Below, piece after piece: positions 9,333-17,473 of a DNA stretch of 64,000 nucleotides. Under the pieces are notes generated by a model. The model ran no database searches. It was not told the DNA's origin and saw nothing but the letters and a program-made list of their open reading frames with translations. The stretch's first letter is position 1; each line of letters opens with the position of its first letter. The translations under genes were made by a program, and so were the position numbers. Source of the DNA: an uncultured Pseudomonadales bacterium (GTDB lineage: Bacteria; Pseudomonadota; Gammaproteobacteria; Pseudomonadales; Cellvibrionaceae); NCBI GenBank assembly GCA_947488935.1, contig CANLBN010000003.1, forward strand, positions 305,118-369,117, in the 5' to 3' direction.

Positions 9333-9359
9333 GATATTGAGGAACCTTTCCTCAATATC
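9333..9359. repeat. Perfect 12-bp hairpin at head of first cassette block
   Basis: Arms GATATTGAGGAA and TTCCTCAATATC flank a CCT loop. Just upstream (9312-9326) is a second 7-bp palindrome, AAGAGGA-A-TCCTCTT. The first cassette core GTTATGC follows six bases later at 9365. The position and fold fit the right part of an attC (or a degenerate attI/attC) belonging to a lost upstream cassette, with TTAATAAT near 9326 as a possible decayed inverse core. Confidence 0.45.
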
Positions 9360-9380
9360 AGGCTGTTATGCGTAAATAGA

Positions 9381-9734
9381 ATGAGTAGTCGAGACTTCAC
9401 AATTGATATTGACATTTCATCGGGTTACGAAGAAATTGAAGAGTCTATCTCTTCGTTTCCGGTAAGTGTTGAAATCATAGTTAACAATTCAAGGCAAAAA
9501 TATATCCACCAAAATAAGGTTTCAACTGTCTCAGGTTTCGCCCTAGATTTAGGTGAAGGTTTTATACAAAGTTATTCTATTGGCAGCCTTCTTTCAGAAT
9601 CTGAAACTGATAAGCTGTTGACAAAGTTTTCTACCTTTTTTAAAAAAGCCAATATTCCCCATAAAATAATTGAAATTTGGCATGAGGTAGACTTTGATAA
9701 AGAGTTAATTAGTTATAATTGGCGACACGCATAA
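9381..9734 (+). CDS. Cassette 1 hypothetical protein
   Basis: A 117-residue acidic cytoplasmic protein with no motif I recognise, composed of alternating beta-like and helical stretches (TIDIDISSGYEEIEESISSF at the start). The start ATG lies 10 bases inside the cassette after the GTTATGC core, and the stop TAA is inside the attC inverse core, the usual compact layout of a cassette gene. No signal peptide or membrane segment. Confidence 0.65.
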   Translation: MSSRDFTIDIDISSGYEEIEESISSFPVSVEIIVNNSRQKYIHQNKVSTVSGFALDLGEGFIQSYSIGSLLSESETDKLLTKFSTFFKKANIPHKIIEIWHEVDFDKELISYNWRHA

Positions 9735-9833
9735 CAAAGTTGTCAATCGGACGCCTTTTCCGCTGCTCGTTTTTGTGCTTGAATAGCACAAAACCAATCA
9801 ACTACAAAGTCGCCGCTTACAACGGCGTTAGGT
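9729..9833 (+). other. attC site of cassette 1 (105 bp)
   Basis: Inverse core GCATAAC at 9729-9735 and core GTTAGGT at 9827-9833. Inner complementary arms include GTTGT near the left end and ACAACGGC near the right, and a central GTGCTTGAATAGCAC hairpin. The length is close to the large Vibrio-type attC sites. Confidence 0.85.
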
Positions 9834-9841
9834 GGCTAGAT

Positions 9842-10129
9842 ATGATTCGACAAGGAACAAAATGTCCGCGCTGTAAAAAGTATTCCGGCATATCGTACTT
9901 GAGAAAATGCTTTGCCAAGCCATTTCAAATCTATATTTGTTCAAATTGCGCCTCTGGTCTTGTCCCTAATTGGTTTGCTTTTTCAATAATATTATTTAGT
10001 TGTATCATTATATTTTGGATTATGATTGTTTGGTTTCAACTTCCAATTCTTGTAGCATGGTTCATAAGTTCAATCGTTTTATTAGTATTATGGCTTCCAT
10101 TGCCATTTAAACTACCGACTGTTAGTTAG
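9842..10129 (+). CDS. Cassette 2 zinc-ribbon/two-TM membrane protein
   Basis: A 95-residue protein starting at ATG 9842, nine bases after the attC core; a longer frame reaching back to 9719 merely reads through the attC and should be discarded. The N-terminal half carries two cysteine pairs (CPRC and CSNC) typical of a zinc ribbon, followed by two hydrophobic helices (about residues 45-63 and 68-88). Function unknown. The layout is the mirror image of the cassette 7 product, where the helices come first and the cysteines last. Confidence 0.65.
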   Translation: MIRQGTKCPRCKKYSGISYLRKCFAKPFQIYICSNCASGLVPNWFAFSIILFSCIIIFWIMIVWFQLPILVAWFISSIVLLVLWLPLPFKLPTVS

Positions 10130-10141
10130 TATGGATTCGCA

Positions 10142-10219
10142 ACCTAACAAGCAGATTAAAAATCGCCCTGCGGGCTGGGCGTCGCTGAGGCTTTACCGCC
10201 TTTTATGTGGGTGTTAGGT
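10142..10219 (+). other. attC site of cassette 2 (78 bp)
   Basis: Inverse core ACCTAAC at 10142-10148, core GTTAGGT at 10213-10219; the two are exact reverse complements. An internal hairpin is formed by CGCCCTGCGGGCTGGGCG. Confidence 0.87.
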
Positions 10220-10529
10220 GTACTTAGAGAGTGATGTGGTGATTAAAGAGATTGTTAGCGGTGCAATATTGATGTTGGCTTTTGTATTTACTGCTTATTT
10301 AAATCCAAGTAACTCTACTGAAAATTTTGTTCTCGGTTCTATACTTTATACATATGCAGCACACTGTGTTTTTGCATTTATTAATAAAAAAACAATATAC
10401 TGTTATCGTCCTCTAAAAATATTGAGGTATGGGGTGAGCGATAACGAAGATGTGGGGCGAGTGCTTATGTTCATAGGTGGACTTTTTTTTGCTATTACAA
10501 TTTTAGTAGGTTTTATTAAAGCTGGATAA
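10218..10529 (+). CDS. Cassette 3 small membrane protein
   Basis: About 103 residues with three hydrophobic segments (about 12-26, 36-52 and 82-99). The start is uncertain: GTG 10218 overlaps the attC core, and in-frame GTG codons at 10236 and 10239 are alternatives. No ATG is available near the cassette head. The stop lies just before the attC. No family recognised. Confidence 0.55.
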   Translation: MYLESDVVIKEIVSGAILMLAFVFTAYLNPSNSTENFVLGSILYTYAAHCVFAFINKKTIYCYRPLKILRYGVSDNEDVGRVLMFIGGLFFAITILVGFIKAG

Positions 10530-10532
10530 GTC

Positions 10533-10621
10533 ACCTAACAAAAGTGTTATGTTTGCACGCAAAAAGACGCGTGCTGGGACGTGCTTACGCGTTGCTCCCG
10601 CCCCATACACTTGCGTTAGTT
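10533..10621 (+). other. attC site of cassette 3 (89 bp)
   Basis: Inverse core ACCTAAC at 10533-10539 and next core GTTAGTT at 10615-10621. The arms AAGTGTTATG and CATACACTTG near the two ends are imperfect complements, as expected for L and R boxes with unpaired bases. Confidence 0.87.
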
Positions 10622-10639
10622 GCCAAATAAGAAAATATT

Positions 10640-11101
10640 ATGTATCACGAATTCGGAAACATGAAAGATTGGAAAAGGGTAATTTTCCCCTCAATAGTTC
10701 TTTTGGGCTGTTTTAGCGTGCCAATTTCAGCTTTTGTAATGTATGTCGCCATTGAAAAGATGCAATTTGATTATTTTGCTATATCGATATTAATAACTTT
10801 CTTCTCATTCTTTTTTCCTGCGATACATATTAGAAATCTTTATAGCTTTCCACCAATAGAGATTGATGAAAATTTCTTGGTCGTTAATCAGCCTTTACAA
10901 AATCGAAAAGTATATACTTTAAAAAACATCACTTGGATGCGTAGATTCCTTAAAGCCATTATTATTATGCATAATGGCTTCCCTGCATTAATTAACGTGG
11001 GGTCAACTAATAAGCAGGATGCTTCGCGAATAATTGAGCTAGTTAAAGCAGCTAATAAACAGCGTAACTCGTGCGCTGTCGCGCCTCCGCCGGTTCGCTG
11101 A
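10640..11101 (+). CDS. Cassette 4 hypothetical membrane protein
   Basis: A 153-residue protein with two strong hydrophobic helices (about 15-35 and 45-62), followed by a soluble domain of about 80 residues with a beta-rich pattern (EIDENFLVVNQPL, VYTLKNITWMRRFL) resembling small PH-like membrane proteins; that likeness is only an impression. The last 16 residues (from NKQRNSC) are read from the decayed attC, suggesting that an original stop in the inverse core was lost when TAAC became TAAT in another frame. Confidence 0.6.
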   Translation: MYHEFGNMKDWKRVIFPSIVLLGCFSVPISAFVMYVAIEKMQFDYFAISILITFFSFFFPAIHIRNLYSFPPIEIDENFLVVNQPLQNRKVYTLKNITWMRRFLKAIIIMHNGFPALINVGSTNKQDASRIIELVKAANKQRNSCAVAPPPVR

Positions 11102-11110
11102 GCCTTATAT
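11050..11110 (+). other. Decayed attC site of cassette 4
   Basis: The expected inverse core AACTAAC reads AGCTAAT (11050-11056) and the outgoing core G is replaced by C (CTTATAT, 11104-11110). The arms CAGCGTAAC and GTTCGCTG still pair, leaving one extrahelical A. Probably inactive or weak for recombination. Confidence 0.6.
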
Positions 11111-11123
11111 GTATCAGAGATAA

Positions 11124-11470
11124 ATGTTGATGAAATTTCTTCGATGGGAAAAGGGCAGGCAAGAAACAGGCTATGATAAAATGCTGATAGCAACAGCTAA
11201 ATGGCCAAGGCCTTTTGATATGTATTTACTTAGATTTTTTCCTGGTCATGAAATCCCACTTCATAAAGATGGAGTGAAAGAAGGAGAGCACCATCGAGTT
11301 AATTTTATCCTTAAAAACTCTAAAGAAGGTGGGGAATTCATTTGTGAGGACTCTATATATTAATCAAAGTGTATAAAGTATTTTCGCCCCGACAAATCGA
11401 GCACCAAGTTACAAAAATAATTGAAGGGAATCGTTATGTATTTAGCTTTGGATGGATTAAAAAAATATAA
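11124..11470 (+). pseudogene. Cassette 5 frameshifted 2OG-Fe(II) oxygenase
   Basis: The first frame (11124-11363) carries LRFFPGHEIPLHKDG, with the iron-binding H-x-D, and HHRVNFILKN plus GGEFICED. It then stops in a TATATAT run. A different frame immediately after, from about 11363 to 11470, reads on with VFSPRQIEHQVTKI (second iron-binding His) and GNRYVFSFGW (2-oxoglutarate-binding Arg), ending in the attC inverse core. Both halves together make one double-stranded beta-helix oxygenase, so a small indel near 11352-11362 broke it. A programmed shift is possible but not indicated. Confidence 0.75.
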
Positions 11471-11505
11471 CAAGTTATAGCAAAAGGGACGCGCAAAAGC
11501 AGTGA
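11465..11505 (+). other. Truncated attC of cassette 5
   Basis: Inverse core ATATAAC (11465-11471) matches its cassette's leading CTTATAT. A normal left arm (AAGTTATAGC, then GGGACGCGC) follows, but no complementary right arm or GTTRRRY core is found downstream. The cassette array is therefore broken here. Confidence 0.65.
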
Positions 11506-11527
11506 GCCTCTGTACCCCCCCCATAAG

Positions 11528-11563
11528 TACCCATCAAGCTTAATTTTCGAGAGCGCTGATGGG
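11528..11563. repeat. Inverted repeat next to the cassette break
   Basis: CCCATCA and TGATGGG (7 bp, perfect) enclose about 20 bases just after a C-run and the lost attC arm. It could be a terminator for the cassette block or a boundary scar of whatever joined the cre locus to the array. No flanking direct repeat was found by eye. Confidence 0.35.
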
Positions 11564-11717
11564 CTACAAACTTATATAAATGAAGAGTCAGGTAAATACA
11601 CGTAGCTGTAATTTTAGAGTCATCTTATTAGATCAAGCAAGGTATACTCATAATGAGATGGCTTTGGGTGGCTAAAGCCTTATTGAATGCAATTGATGAT
11701 GGTATAAAAGCAATTAT

Positions 11718-12407
11718 ATGAAAACAGAAAGTTTAATTCTTGTTGTAGAAGACGAATCGACTATTGCTGACAATGTATTAATTTCGCTAAAGTCAGAAGG
11801 CTTTAGGTGTAAGCATGTGTCCCTTGCTCAAGATGCTATAGATGTTGTCGAAAGTGATTCTGTGAGCCTTATTGTGTTGGACGTAGGCTTGCCTGATTTT
11901 ACAGGGTTTGAAGCGTGTAAAAAAATTAGGAAGTTTTCTTCTGTACCTATTATATTCCTTACTGCTCGTGGTGAAGAGATCGACCGAGTTGTTGGTTTAG
12001 AAATTGGTGCCGATGATTATATGACTAAGCCTTTTAGCCCGAGAGAATTGGTGGTAAGAGTGAAGCTTAGATTACGAGATGCAGAACAGGTCAAATCAAC
12101 TGATAAAAGTTTTAGACCCAATGATAAATTTTTGATCGATGAGAATAGAAAAACCATTGCTTTTCAAGGTGTGGCTTTGGAGCTTACTGTATTTGAATTT
12201 GGTATTTTAAAAGCCTTAGTGGAGCAGCCAGAGAGAGTATTTTCTAGGGAGCAATTAATTGCTTCAGTGCGAGATATACCCGAAGTAGTTCTAGAGCGAG
12301 CAGTTGATAACCATATTAAAACAATTAGGGCTAAACTTAAGGCGGTTGATAGTTCTGATTCACCCATAAAAACCCATAGAGGTTTAGGCTATAGCATCCA
12401 GTTATGA
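11718..12407 (+). CDS. creB: CreB-type response regulator, copy 1
   Basis: OmpR/PhoB-class response regulator, 229 residues: receiver domain (about 4-118) with acidic pair E-D at 11-12, phospho-acceptor D55 in LIVLDVGLPD and K in TKPFSPREL, then a winged-helix DNA-binding domain (about 130-227) ending HRGLGYSIQL. CreB in E. coli binds TTCAC-N6-TTCAC direct repeats. The stop overlaps the kinase start (ATGA). The CreB assignment follows from the kinase partner and from creD in the same locus. A second, diverged copy lies at 17474. Confidence 0.85.
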   Translation: MKTESLILVVEDESTIADNVLISLKSEGFRCKHVSLAQDAIDVVESDSVSLIVLDVGLPDFTGFEACKKIRKFSSVPIIFLTARGEEIDRVVGLEIGADDYMTKPFSPRELVVRVKLRLRDAEQVKSTDKSFRPNDKFLIDENRKTIAFQGVALELTVFEFGILKALVEQPERVFSREQLIASVRDIPEVVLERAVDNHIKTIRAKLKAVDSSDSPIKTHRGLGYSIQL

Positions 12408-13843
12408 AGCTTTATCTTCGTATATTTGTCGCATATTTTTTATTACTAGGATTAGCTGGTTATTATTTGTACGCGCTTTCGGTTAACGAAATCAAGCCTG
12501 CTATGAGGCAATCTAGCGAAGAAATATTAGTTGACGTCGCAAATTTGCTCGCGGAAATTGTTGAAGCAGAATTCTCTGCAACAGCCTTTGAGCAGAGCAA
12601 CTTTGTCAATGAGGTAGATGATTTTCTGAATCGCTCAATGAGTGCGAAAATATTTTCTGTCGATAAATCTAAAAGCAACCTTAGGATTTATATTACCGAT
12701 AGCAATGGTATCGTGCGTTATCATTCTGGGGCAGAATCATTTTTTAAGGTTGGCGCTGATTATTCCCGATGGAATGATGTTTATCTAACGCTACAAGGTA
12801 AGTACGGTGCAAGAAGTACAGAAGATGTGCCCGGAAATGTTTTAACTAGCGTAATGTACGTTGCTGCACCCATCATTAAAAATAATAACATTATTGGTGT
12901 GTTGACCGTCGGTAAACCGGGTATTGATATTCAACCCTTTATAGATCGCTCAATAGCTAATCTTAAGCGCCATGGTTTGGTTATCCTTTTTATATCACTT
13001 TTCTTGGGTATTGCTCTTTCGTATTGGCTTACACGTTCTATTCGGGGGCTGACTAATTACGCAAAAGCCGTTAGTGAAGGAAAAGATGTGCCTTTACCCA
13101 AGGTCTACGATAGTGAATTGAAATTGTTAGGTAATTCAATGGAAGAGATGCGTGTAGAGCTAGAAGGAAAGAACTATGTTGAACAGTATGTGCATAGCTT
13201 AACACATGAACTTAAAAGCCCCATTTCGGCTATTAATGGCGCGAGCGAGCTGATTTCTCAGGAGATGGATACTCAAGATTTTGAAAAACTACGGGCTAAT
13301 ATTATTCATGGGGCTTCGCGTCTCAATGATTTTGTTAATCGTTTGCTTGATTTAGTTCGAGTCGAAAAACTCTCTGTTTTGGAGGGTTTAGAACAGATAT
13401 CGATGAAAGAGATGATTCAGGCTCTGATAGAGGCAAAGCTTCCTCAGTTTGAAAACAAAGACGTTGAGATTGTTTTTAATGCTGATAATACCTCAGTTAT
13501 GGGGGATAAGTTTTTATTGAGGCAGTGTGTAGATAATCTCTTGCAGAATGCGTTGGACTTTTCATTTAAAGGGGCAGTGGTCGTTGTTGAGTGCACAGAG
13601 AGTGACTCTATTATAGAAGTGACGGTATCTGACGAAGGCGAAGGAATACCTGATTATGCCACCGATAGAATACTTGAACGCTTTTATTCACTACCGCGCC
13701 CCAATGGTGCCTCTAAAAGCTCTGGTATTGGGCTAAGCTTTGTTAAGCAGGTTGTGCAGCTGCATCATGGCGAGTTATCTGTCTTAAATAAACCATCTAG
13801 AGGTGTAATAGCTAAAATTAGCTTGCTTAAATGTATTCCATAA
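12404..13843 (+). CDS. creC: CreC-type sensor histidine kinase, copy 1
   Basis: Membrane histidine kinase, 479 residues. One N-terminal helix (5-25), a periplasmic sensor domain carrying the CreC hallmarks DYSRWNDVYLTLQGKYGARST and SVMYVAAPII, a second helix (about 190-210), a HAMP-like linker, the HisKA box YVHSLTHELKSP (H268) and a HATPase with DEGEGIPDYA and SSGIGLSFVKQ. It closely follows E. coli CreC in layout and length. Translationally coupled to creB copy 1. In known systems CreC responds to growth in minimal medium or to cell-wall stress; the signal here is unknown. Confidence 0.88.
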   Translation: MKLYLRIFVAYFLLLGLAGYYLYALSVNEIKPAMRQSSEEILVDVANLLAEIVEAEFSATAFEQSNFVNEVDDFLNRSMSAKIFSVDKSKSNLRIYITDSNGIVRYHSGAESFFKVGADYSRWNDVYLTLQGKYGARSTEDVPGNVLTSVMYVAAPIIKNNNIIGVLTVGKPGIDIQPFIDRSIANLKRHGLVILFISLFLGIALSYWLTRSIRGLTNYAKAVSEGKDVPLPKVYDSELKLLGNSMEEMRVELEGKNYVEQYVHSLTHELKSPISAINGASELISQEMDTQDFEKLRANIIHGASRLNDFVNRLLDLVRVEKLSVLEGLEQISMKEMIQALIEAKLPQFENKDVEIVFNADNTSVMGDKFLLRQCVDNLLQNALDFSFKGAVVVVECTESDSIIEVTVSDEGEGIPDYATDRILERFYSLPRPNGASKSSGIGLSFVKQVVQLHHGELSVLNKPSRGVIAKISLLKCIP

Positions 13844-13855
13844 TAAATTTTAAAC

Positions 13856-13871
13856 TTCACAAAATCCTCAC
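13856..13871 (+). promoter_or_regulatory. Putative CreB box (cre tag)
   Basis: TTCAC-AAAATC-CTCAC: two direct repeats separated by six bases, one mismatch from the CreB consensus TTCAC-N6-TTCAC. It lies between creC copy 1 and the VWA gene, 71 bases before that gene's ATG, where activation would be expected. No equally good tag was found before creD or the dehydrogenase gene. Confidence 0.5.
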
Positions 13872-13941
13872 ATTTAAAACAAAATTTCCTCAAAATCACC
13901 CATTAATATCTCCTTACTAATAACTCAAAGGGAGAAATACC

Positions 13942-15675
13942 ATGAAGTATTTTCGAAGACTAATTACAGCTTTTATGCTGCTTGCAACTATTCCAGCTAT
14001 TGCTGATGAATATGAAGTGCTTATTCAGCCAATCATTAAAGATTATCCAAACATACAACTAAATATTAATGTTCGAGATAAAATAACTAAAAAACCTATA
14101 GCCAACCTTAAAAAGGATGATCTTCTGATTATGGAAGATTTACTCGCGGTTGAAATTAAGGAGTTTCTAGAGATTAAGCCAAAATCTGGCTCTCACAAGC
14201 CCGTTGATATTGTCTTTGTCTTTGACGATACCGGTAGTATGAGCGAAGAAATAGCAGGGCTGATTGAGCGAACTTTAGAGTTTGCCGATATCATTAGTGG
14301 TTCTGGCTTTGACTACAAATTAGGGCTTATTTCATATAAAGACTCTATCCATAAGCCCTATAAATCCACTAGAAATGCATCAGAATTTAAATCGTGGGTT
14401 TCAAGCTTAAGAGCCAAAGGAGGTGGCGATGAACCAGAAAATGCATTGGACGCTATCTGGAGCGCTTCACAGCAAACGTTTAGAGAAAATGCAGAGAGGA
14501 TATTCATTTTGATTACAGATGCGACTTTTCACTCAAATAACAGGATTACTGATAAAAACATGAGTGATGTCACAAATGCACTTGAATCAAAAAATATCAG
14601 TTTACATGTCGTTGGCCCAAACATTGATGAATATAAACACATGTCTCAAGAGCTTGCAGGGACATTTTATGACAAAGACAGTGGTCAATTTAAAAGAATC
14701 ATTGATCAAATAGCGGGAGGAAGTGCAAATAACTATATTGTTAAATACCTGACTAATCGCCTCGATTACGACTTTACCTGGAGAGCGGTTGAGGCCAAGA
14801 TTAAAGCAAACGTTACTGTTAATGGGGTTGGTCAGTATCAAGCACCTAGCTGGGTTTCTGCCTCAAGCCGTCATGAGTCTATGAAAGGTATCGATAGTCA
14901 GTATTCTCCTCACAATATTATTGATGGTAATCATTACACTGAATGGGTACCAAACCTTAATGGTAGTTTAATGAACCAATGGGTGAAATTAAATTTTAAA
15001 GAAGCAGAGAATGTTAACAAGATTCGCCTAAGCAAATCTTTAGATTACGGTAGTTTGCCAACTAAAGTGGCTGTAACAATTAATAATAAAGGGCGTAGGT
15101 ATTTTGATATACCTTTGAACTCTAAAAGCGCCATTCTGGAGCTGGATAGAACGACGTCTGTGAACGAGCTCAAAATAGAGATTATTGAATCTGGATCGAG
15201 AGTGACGAGTATTGCAGATATAGAATTGCTGAGTGGCCATCCACTGGCACTAATTGAGCCGATTCAGGACTCACACAATATTCGCTTAACTCAAAAACTT
15301 GCAAAGGAACTAAACAATAAAGGTGAGAAGCTCTATCATAAAAAGAATTATAAAGAAGCTATATTCAATTACTTACAGGCTGTTAAGAATAACCCGACAT
15401 ATGCACAAGCCTATAGTAACTTAGGGTTGGCTTATCAGCGCGATAATCAATATGCTAAAGCGGTATGGGCAAACAGAAAGGCTATAGCCTTGGCAAAGGG
15501 CAAACATCGCTCAACAGTGAGTGCTAGCTCATATTATAACATCGCTAGAATATTTGAAGCGCAAAATAAGTTTGAGCAAGCACTACAAAACTTTCACTGG
15601 GCTAAATCATTTAAGCGCCATAGTGCCTATAATTCTGGTATAGCTAGAATGAAGAAAGAGTTGAAGTTAAGATAA
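13942..15675 (+). CDS. Secreted VWA / discoidin-like / TPR protein
   Basis: A 577-residue protein with a signal peptide (1-21). After a short beta-rich region comes a von Willebrand A domain (about 88-260) with the metal-binding DDTGSMS motif and later conserved T and D positions (LITDATFHS). A galactose-binding/discoidin-like region follows (about 290-425, NIIDGNHYTEWVPN), and at least two TPR repeats close the protein (about 455-565). A good ribosome site (AAGGGAGAAA) precedes ATG 13942. Likely periplasmic or surface-exposed, binding a partner through VWA and TPR. A putative CreB box lies upstream, so it may be a Cre target. Confidence 0.78.
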   Translation: MKYFRRLITAFMLLATIPAIADEYEVLIQPIIKDYPNIQLNINVRDKITKKPIANLKKDDLLIMEDLLAVEIKEFLEIKPKSGSHKPVDIVFVFDDTGSMSEEIAGLIERTLEFADIISGSGFDYKLGLISYKDSIHKPYKSTRNASEFKSWVSSLRAKGGGDEPENALDAIWSASQQTFRENAERIFILITDATFHSNNRITDKNMSDVTNALESKNISLHVVGPNIDEYKHMSQELAGTFYDKDSGQFKRIIDQIAGGSANNYIVKYLTNRLDYDFTWRAVEAKIKANVTVNGVGQYQAPSWVSASSRHESMKGIDSQYSPHNIIDGNHYTEWVPNLNGSLMNQWVKLNFKEAENVNKIRLSKSLDYGSLPTKVAVTINNKGRRYFDIPLNSKSAILELDRTTSVNELKIEIIESGSRVTSIADIELLSGHPLALIEPIQDSHNIRLTQKLAKELNNKGEKLYHKKNYKEAIFNYLQAVKNNPTYAQAYSNLGLAYQRDNQYAKAVWANRKAIALAKGKHRSTVSASSYYNIARIFEAQNKFEQALQNFHWAKSFKRHSAYNSGIARMKKELKLR

Positions 15676-15698
15676 GGTATAAGTCCCAAGGTTGACAG

Positions 15699-15718
15699 AA
15701 GCGCGTTACAGCGCTTCT
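15699..15718. terminator. Hairpin after the VWA gene
   Basis: GAAGCGC and GCGCTTC form a perfect 7-bp stem around GTTACA, 23 bases after the stop. There is no long T-run. A related short hairpin TGAAGCG-AGAG-CGCTTCA lies at 15872-15889, just upstream of the next gene. Confidence 0.4.
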
Positions 15719-15903
15719 ATTGGAATTACAGGTGACTCCATGAAAATAGGTGATATAAAGCCAAGCCACCTATAGGGTATAAGTGGAAGTGTCATAACAG
15801 ATCTAGTCAGCTGTTGCAGCATGAGTCAAACAAAAGGGCCTCCGATTAACTTGGAGTGATTAAAAATAGTGAAGCGAGAGCGCTTCAATGATTAAGGTTT
15901 TAT

Positions 15904-17463
15904 ATGTTTATACGGAATATGATTTTCATTGTTGGTAGCCTGCTATTTACTCAACAGGCGGCATCAGGCATTTATCACACGACTAAAAACTTATGTGATG
16001 GCTTCCCTCAGGTTAAGGTGGAGACTATAAAAGGAACATGTCTTGGGCTTGTAATACAGGATAAAAATAAAAAACGTTTCAAAAAGCCCAGAAAAATTGT
16101 GTCGGTTGATGGTGATGGCACATTCTTAGTCACCGATATGGGCGGTTGGTCAGATAATAAAGGAACGTTATTCTTAATCGCCAAAAGCGGTGGTCAGTAT
16201 GATATCCAAGTGCTGTTAGAGAAGTTAAACCTGCCTCACGGCTTAGAAAAAGGGCCAAATAATACTTTTCTATTGGGTGAGAAAGACAAAATTGTTGAGT
16301 TTGAGCTTAAAGATAACAAAGTCCATAATTTAAATGTTGTTGTTAAAGACCTTCCTGCTTGGGATAAACATCTGCATCCTTTAACGCATTTTATATTGGA
16401 TTCAGATAATAATCTCATTGTAAATACAGCAGCATCTACTGATCAGTGTTTAGATAGTAAGCTTGATGAGTGTGCGTTTTCAAAAGAAGCTGGGCTTAGG
16501 AAATACCACTACAATTCAAAAAGCAAATCTTGGAGTAATAATTTTGAGATTCTTGCCTCTGGGTTAAGAAACTCAATGGCCTTAGCTTTTCATCCATCGG
16601 GTACGATTCTTCAAGCAGAAAACAGTATGGACTTTAAAAATGCTGGTGAGCCTTATGAAGAAATCAATGTGATTGAGCCAAAAGGCTTCTATGGGTGGCC
16701 ATATTGTTATAACAAAAATGCTGTGAACGCTGCATGGATCAATAAGAAAGATGTTTGCTCCTCTTCAGAGCAATACAACGAGCCATATACATTACTACCA
16801 CCGCATGTAGCTCCACTAGATATGCTTTACTACGACAGTGACCTCATACCAGAGCTAAGCGGGAAGCTCCTAATGAGTTGGCATGGATACAGGATTGTTG
16901 GTAATCGAATAGTTGCTTATGATGTTGATCGTTTTGGTAAACCAATATTGCGTGAAACAGCCTACTTTTATAGAGACCCTTATAAGTCTTCAAAATTTAC
17001 AAAACATCAGTTTAAAGCAGCGGGAGGTACTGGAAAGGTGGCTCAGCATCTTGAAGTAACGACTAAGTGGAACAGTGTAGATGGTGTGAGGCCGGAAGGG
17101 GCTCCTGTAGGAATGACTGTAGCAAGTGATGGAAGCATTTGGATTGTTGATGATAAAAATCAATCAGTTCTACGTCTATCTAGAGGGGCGCCCTACAAAG
17201 GTGAGCTGGCGGCGCAAGATCAGGAAAATATTGTTCTATCTAATATTGTGCTACCTAATAATGTTCAGAAAATAGTTAGTAAGCATTGCCATGCCTGCCA
17301 TAGCAAAAGTGATTACCAGAGTTGGTTTGAAAAAGTTGGAGGTCGATATCTTGCCGAACAAAGAATCTTTCATGATAAAGAAAGGCCCATGCCAATTAAC
17401 TCGACGCTAAATCAAAAAGAAAGGTCTGAATTGCAAGTGTTCTTTGAACAATTGAGAAAGTGA
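15904..17463 (+). CDS. Sorbosone-dehydrogenase-like beta-propeller with C-terminal haem c
   Basis: A 519-residue exported protein (signal peptide about 1-20). The body resembles soluble sugar/sorbosone dehydrogenases (GDH beta-propeller): LPHGLEKGPNNTFLLGEKDKI, SGLRNSMALAFHPSGTI, GFYGWPYCYN, RPEGAPVGMTVASDGSIWIVDD. The C-terminal 60 residues hold a haem c site C462-H-A-C465-H466 and a candidate distal methionine in RPMPINS. It would be a periplasmic oxidoreductase passing electrons to the attached haem. PQQ dependence is typical of relatives but not proven. The creB copy 2 start follows 10 bases after its stop, so enzyme and regulator form one operon. Confidence 0.8.
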   Translation: MFIRNMIFIVGSLLFTQQAASGIYHTTKNLCDGFPQVKVETIKGTCLGLVIQDKNKKRFKKPRKIVSVDGDGTFLVTDMGGWSDNKGTLFLIAKSGGQYDIQVLLEKLNLPHGLEKGPNNTFLLGEKDKIVEFELKDNKVHNLNVVVKDLPAWDKHLHPLTHFILDSDNNLIVNTAASTDQCLDSKLDECAFSKEAGLRKYHYNSKSKSWSNNFEILASGLRNSMALAFHPSGTILQAENSMDFKNAGEPYEEINVIEPKGFYGWPYCYNKNAVNAAWINKKDVCSSSEQYNEPYTLLPPHVAPLDMLYYDSDLIPELSGKLLMSWHGYRIVGNRIVAYDVDRFGKPILRETAYFYRDPYKSSKFTKHQFKAAGGTGKVAQHLEVTTKWNSVDGVRPEGAPVGMTVASDGSIWIVDDKNQSVLRLSRGAPYKGELAAQDQENIVLSNIVLPNNVQKIVSKHCHACHSKSDYQSWFEKVGGRYLAEQRIFHDKERPMPINSTLNQKERSELQVFFEQLRK

Positions 17464-17473
17464 TAACCAACCA

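Larger units (their letters stand above)
9366..11510 (+). mobile_element. Integron cassette block 1 (attC cluster without integrase)
   Basis: Five consecutive gene cassettes. Each begins with TTRRRY-like core bases and ends in an attC whose inverse core is the reverse complement of the same cassette's leading core: GTTATGC/GCATAAC (9365/9729), GTTAGGT/ACCTAAC (9827/10142), GTTAGGT/ACCTAAC (10213/10533), GTTAGTT/AGCTAAT (10615/11050, decayed) and CTTATAT/ATATAAC (11104/11465). All genes read in the same direction, as in integrons. No intI gene or attI is present in the window, so this is a CALIN-type cluster. The last attC loses its right arm near 11500. Confidence 0.88.

Noticed and set aside
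9719..10129. Longer version of the cassette 2 protein
   Set aside because: The first 41 residues would be read from the attC site; the ATG at 9842 lies at the normal place just after the core.
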